64,000 nucleotides of DNA from Rhodoferax sp. Its GTDB lineage: Bacteria > Pseudomonadota > Gammaproteobacteria > Burkholderiales > Burkholderiaceae_C. Shown here piece by piece: positions 61,720 to 64,000 of the stretch. The stretch lies in the NCBI GenBank assembly GCA_030682475.1, contig JAUXOA010000002.1:1-64000 (forward strand), in the 5' to 3' direction. Position 1 is the first letter of the stretch. Every line of letters starts with the position of its first letter. The notes under the pieces were generated by a model that worked only from the letters and a program-made list of their open reading frames with translations, ran no database searches and had not been told where the DNA came from. The translations under genes were made by a program, and so were the position numbers.

Positions 61720-62133
61720 ATGGAACTCAAACCCATCCACACCAAGAAAGACTACCAGGCTGCTCTGGCAGAGATTGAACGGCTATGGGATGCGCCAGCC
61801 AAGTCCTCCGCAGACAAGCTCGACATCCTTACTCTGCTGGTGCAGCACTATGAGAGCATTCACTACCCCATTGCCGATCCAGATCCAATCGAGTTCATCA
61901 ACCATGTCATGGAAAGCCGGGGTTTGACCCGTAAGGATATGGAGCCCCACATTGGCGCACGCGGACGCGTGGCAGACATTCTTAACCGTACTCGTCCTTT
62001 GACACTGGAGATGATTCGACGCCTTACAGTCAACTTGAAGCTCCCTGCCGAGGTATTAGTCAAACCCTATCAACTGCGTCGGGATCAGCGACGTGCAGAT
62101 GGCCGTCTTATATTTCGATCAGCCCAAGTTTGA
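61720..62133 (+). CDS. higA: HigA-type antitoxin (XRE family)
   Basis: A 137-residue antitoxin of the larger HigA type: KPIHTKKDYQAALAEIERLW at the N-terminus and a C-terminal helix-turn-helix (SRGLTRKDMEPHIGARGRVA then DILNRTRPLTLEMIRRL). GGAG lies 5 bases before the ATG at 61720. Its partner toxin is broken, so it is an orphan antitoxin, and its native promoter upstream of the toxin is lost. Confidence 0.88.
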   Translation: MELKPIHTKKDYQAALAEIERLWDAPAKSSADKLDILTLLVQHYESIHYPIADPDPIEFINHVMESRGLTRKDMEPHIGARGRVADILNRTRPLTLEMIRRLTVNLKLPAEVLVKPYQLRRDQRRADGRLIFRSAQV

Positions 62134-62158
62134 CGAGCCACGTCAATTTCGATGCGTT

Positions 62159-63025
62159 TCATTTGATTTCCAAATGTGGCGATCCACTTTCCTGCTCATG
62201 CTTTTTAAGTGCCCGGCTGACCGTCATGTAATGCACCCCAAAATGCTGACCAATCTCGGCCATCGTGTACGCGCCTGACAAATAGGCTCGCGCCATCGCC
62301 TCGTCTCTGTCCGGGTGGTGCGACTGATAAGCCATCAGTGGCAAGGCGATGCTTCGCCGGTGGGCTTTTGACATCTCCCGTAAAACCTCTGGTTTTAGCT
62401 CTTGCTGATGACTTTGCACAAAAGCATCATCACCCAGCAGCAACTGATGACGGGCCGCCAGCAGGGGGCTGGGCAAATCCCGTCCGGCCATGACAAATTG
62501 ACAGTAGTTCTGCAGAGCTTGACTGCGCAAGGAGCCAAACTGATTCAGCAGCCAGTTGGCATCCAGCCAGGATGGTACGGCCTGCTGCCCCATCACCATG
62601 GGGTAACTGCTCCAGCGCCACTCGTCCAGAGACGCCACCATCCTGGCACGCAATGGGTTGAGCACCACATAACGGGTCAACTCCAGCAAGTAAGCCTCCT
62701 TTTGCACCAGAATCGCCTTGTAGCGCCCCTGGAAAAGATGCCCCACCAGACCATGCCGGCGGTTAAAGCACTGCGTGTAGTGACCATTGAGTTGCCGCAT
62801 CCCCCTGGACAAATCGCCGTCCACCGTCTCCAGCAGCAGGTGATAGTGATTGCTCATCTGGCAAAACGCATGCACCACCCAGTTAAACCGCGCACAAACC
62901 GTCTCCAGCACAGCCAACCAATCCATCCGGTCATCGTCGCACAGATAAATATCTTCCCGCCGATCCCCCCGCGACGTCACGTGGTACAGAGCACCAGCGA
63001 ATTCAAGTCTGAGAGGTCTGGCCAT
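62159..63025 (-). CDS. REP-associated tyrosine transposase (Y1/HUH)
   Basis: A 288-residue transposase of the IS200-like Y1 superfamily in its REP-associated form. It starts with RPLRLEFAGALYHVTSRGD. The catalytic HUH motif is in FCQMSNHYHLLLET, followed by HYTQCFNRRHGLVGHLFQGRYKAI and RYVVLNPLRARMV. The C-terminal part adds a helix-turn-helix (YTMAEIGQHFGVHYMTVSRA). Relatives mobilise or maintain small palindromic repeats. No IS ends are seen next to it. Confidence 0.9.
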   Translation of the reverse strand: MARPLRLEFAGALYHVTSRGDRREDIYLCDDDRMDWLAVLETVCARFNWVVHAFCQMSNHYHLLLETVDGDLSRGMRQLNGHYTQCFNRRHGLVGHLFQGRYKAILVQKEAYLLELTRYVVLNPLRARMVASLDEWRWSSYPMVMGQQAVPSWLDANWLLNQFGSLRSQALQNYCQFVMAGRDLPSPLLAARHQLLLGDDAFVQSHQQELKPEVLREMSKAHRRSIALPLMAYQSHHPDRDEAMARAYLSGAYTMAEIGQHFGVHYMTVSRALKKHEQESGSPHLEIK

Positions 63026-63093
63026 GCGTAAAGCATAACAGGAATTGTATTAATGTTAGACCTGACCCCTTTTTTGACCCCTTTTTTCTGCTG

Positions 63094-63528
63094 CTACGCC
63101 TTTAGCACTGTCACCATGCTGGGCCTGAGCAACTTGCGGAAGCCCTTGTCGAATGTCACCAGATGCAAGTGATGGCTTTGTGCAGCGGCTGCAATCCAGG
63201 CATCGGGAATCGCATTGCCGGTCAGGCTGTGTCGTGCGCACAAGCGCTCGACCTCTGGCCACTCATTACCCAACGAGAGCAGGATGACACCCGGCGAATC
63301 CAGCACGGCGCGCAAAAAAAGCAAGGCCGTATCGACGGGTGTGGGTTCCAGGAACACTTTCGGATGCGTCACCAAGCGCAAAAAACCCGAAGCCACCATC
63401 GGCAATATCGCCAATGACCGCCCTTCGGCGCTGTTGGCAAGGGCCTCTTCCAGCCAGACCCGTGCCCGTTCATGGTGTGGATGATCCTGACGGGAAGCCG
63501 CCACCAGAACATTCACATCGGGCGTCAT
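63094..63528 (-). CDS. vapC: VapC-type PIN-domain toxin
   Basis: A 144-residue PIN nuclease: the first catalytic Asp is in MTPDVNVLVAASRQDH (Asp4), a further acidic residue is in NAIPDAWIAAAAQSH and another in LVTFDKGFRKL. The TA-type VapC cuts tRNA or rRNA. The start overlaps the antitoxin stop by 4 bp. Confidence 0.87.
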   Translation of the reverse strand: MTPDVNVLVAASRQDHPHHERARVWLEEALANSAEGRSLAILPMVASGFLRLVTHPKVFLEPTPVDTALLFLRAVLDSPGVILLSLGNEWPEVERLCARHSLTGNAIPDAWIAAAAQSHHLHLVTFDKGFRKLLRPSMVTVLKA

Positions 63529-63785
63529 CGGGCAAAATCCGCTTCATCCGCCGCATCGAGCAGAGCACGCTGGCTCAAGGTATCCCGTATCGTCGGCCGC
63601 AGCCCGCCGCGTCCGGCATAGACCGGCAAAACCGGGCGCCCCTTGCCATGCATGGAGACTTGCGAAGCGCGCAGACGCAAGGACAGGCTTTCCTCGATCA
63701 AGCGCGTCAAGCTGGTATGTTCCCTGGCCGCAAACGACTTGGCCTGCATCAGCAGACCATCCTCAATATCCAGTGTCGTTCTCAT
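63525..63785 (-). CDS. vapB: VapB-type antitoxin
   Basis: An 86-residue antitoxin with an N-terminal ribbon-helix-helix: MRTTLDIEDGLLMQAKSFAA then SLTRLIEESLSLRLR. The C-terminal part (GRPVLPVYAGRGGLRPTIRD) would wrap around VapC. The ATG at 63785 matches the family start; open frame upstream is ignored. Confidence 0.85.
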   Translation of the reverse strand: MRTTLDIEDGLLMQAKSFAAREHTSLTRLIEESLSLRLRASQVSMHGKGRPVLPVYAGRGGLRPTIRDTLSQRALLDAADEADFAR

Positions 63786-63885
63786 AGCACGCCCCTCTAA
63801 TGATGCAGATTTCTGCATATTTTACATTGACCCTGAGGAAAGGGGCCTGGCCTCTTATTGGCCCTGTTCTGTGCTGAAAATATTT

Positions 63886-64000
63886 TTAAGCGTGAATCGC
63901 CAACAAGGCGTCAGGATTAGCCTCGACGATTTTGAGCAATGCCCTTGCAGGGCCGGCAGGTCGCACGCGTCTTTGCTCCCAGTTCTGCAGCGTCTTGGGC
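63886..64000 (-). CDS. XRE-family regulator (NadS/HigA-like antitoxin), C-terminal end only
   Basis: The last 37 codons of a gene entering from the right edge read PKTLQNWEQRRVRPAGPARA then LLKIVEANPDALLAIHA. This matches the C-terminus of short HTH antitoxin regulators of the NadS/HigA type that pair with a RelE-like toxin. The upstream part and any toxin are outside the window. Confidence 0.75.
   Translation of the reverse strand, partial: PKTLQNWEQRRVRPAGPARALLKIVEANPDALLAIHA

Overview
The window looks like a chromosomal segment of a Burkholderiales betaproteobacterium, most likely a Comamonadaceae member of the Rhodoferax/Polaromonas type. This is inferred from the gene families and gene order (complete box benzoyl-CoA pathway, DUF3305/DUF3306 formate dehydrogenase accessories, gpmA-rhodanese-grxC-secB-gpsA order, DUF3460-scpA pair) and from the kinds of dispersed palindromic repeats; no database search was possible. 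I saw no rRNA, tRNA or CRISPR array.

Layout. (1) 1-3483: a single-polypeptide (type IIG-like) restriction-modification enzyme translationally coupled to a truncated AlbA_2/Schlafen-type protein. (2) 3617-6136: a large FtsX/YbbP-type permease. (3) 6247-21635: a formate dehydrogenase locus. It has fdhD, the structural operon (Tat-marker peptide, alpha, beta, a small lipoprotein, gamma cytochrome b, a small periplasmic protein), a divergent NtrC-family two-component system, and a second operon for maturation factors (DUF3305, DUF3306, a polyferredoxin, a TorD-like chaperone). A sigma-54-type promoter and a perfect 9-bp-arm palindrome lie between the structural operon and the regulators, and a HigBA toxin-antitoxin module sits between the regulators and the maturation operon. 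(4) 22178-25036: an accessory patch with an HTH-ImmA/IrrE protease plus DUF4411 PIN-like pair, a ParE-type module and a decayed vapBC. (5) 25043-34439: the aerobic benzoyl-CoA (box) pathway: benzoate-CoA ligase, boxD, a DUF4863 protein, regulator boxR, boxC, boxB, boxA. TGCA-N6-TGC repeats sit in the boxC promoter.

(6) 34447-56211: housekeeping. apbC/mrp, a patatin, metG, a SulP transporter, scpA, and a cofactor cluster for NAD (nadB, nadA, nadC), pantothenate (panD, panB, panC) and biotin (bioB with a 33-codon bioA remnant). Then gpsA, secB, grxC, a rhodanese, gpmA, a carboxy-terminal protease and a MoeB/ThiF E1-like enzyme. (7) 56265-59952: a BLUF photoreceptor, folE, cardiolipin synthase, an EEP phosphatase/nuclease and nudB. 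folE and nudB encode the first two steps of folate pterin synthesis. (8) 59912-64000: a second decayed accessory patch with Phd/CcdB, IS3 and IS66 remnants, a DUF1640 protein, a HigB toxin cut by the IS66 end next to an intact HigA, a REP-associated (Y1) transposase, VapBC, and the end of a further XRE regulator.

Several dispersed repeat families run through the window. One palindromic family (conserved ends GTTGAGGACAGAGC and GGTCTGTCCCGCAA) sits in at least six intergenic spots, often with one copy nested inside another, and composite copies flank the rhodanese gene in inverted orientation. Two other palindromic repeats have been taken in frame into protein-coding genes: 24 codons in boxA and about 12 codons in the metG linker.
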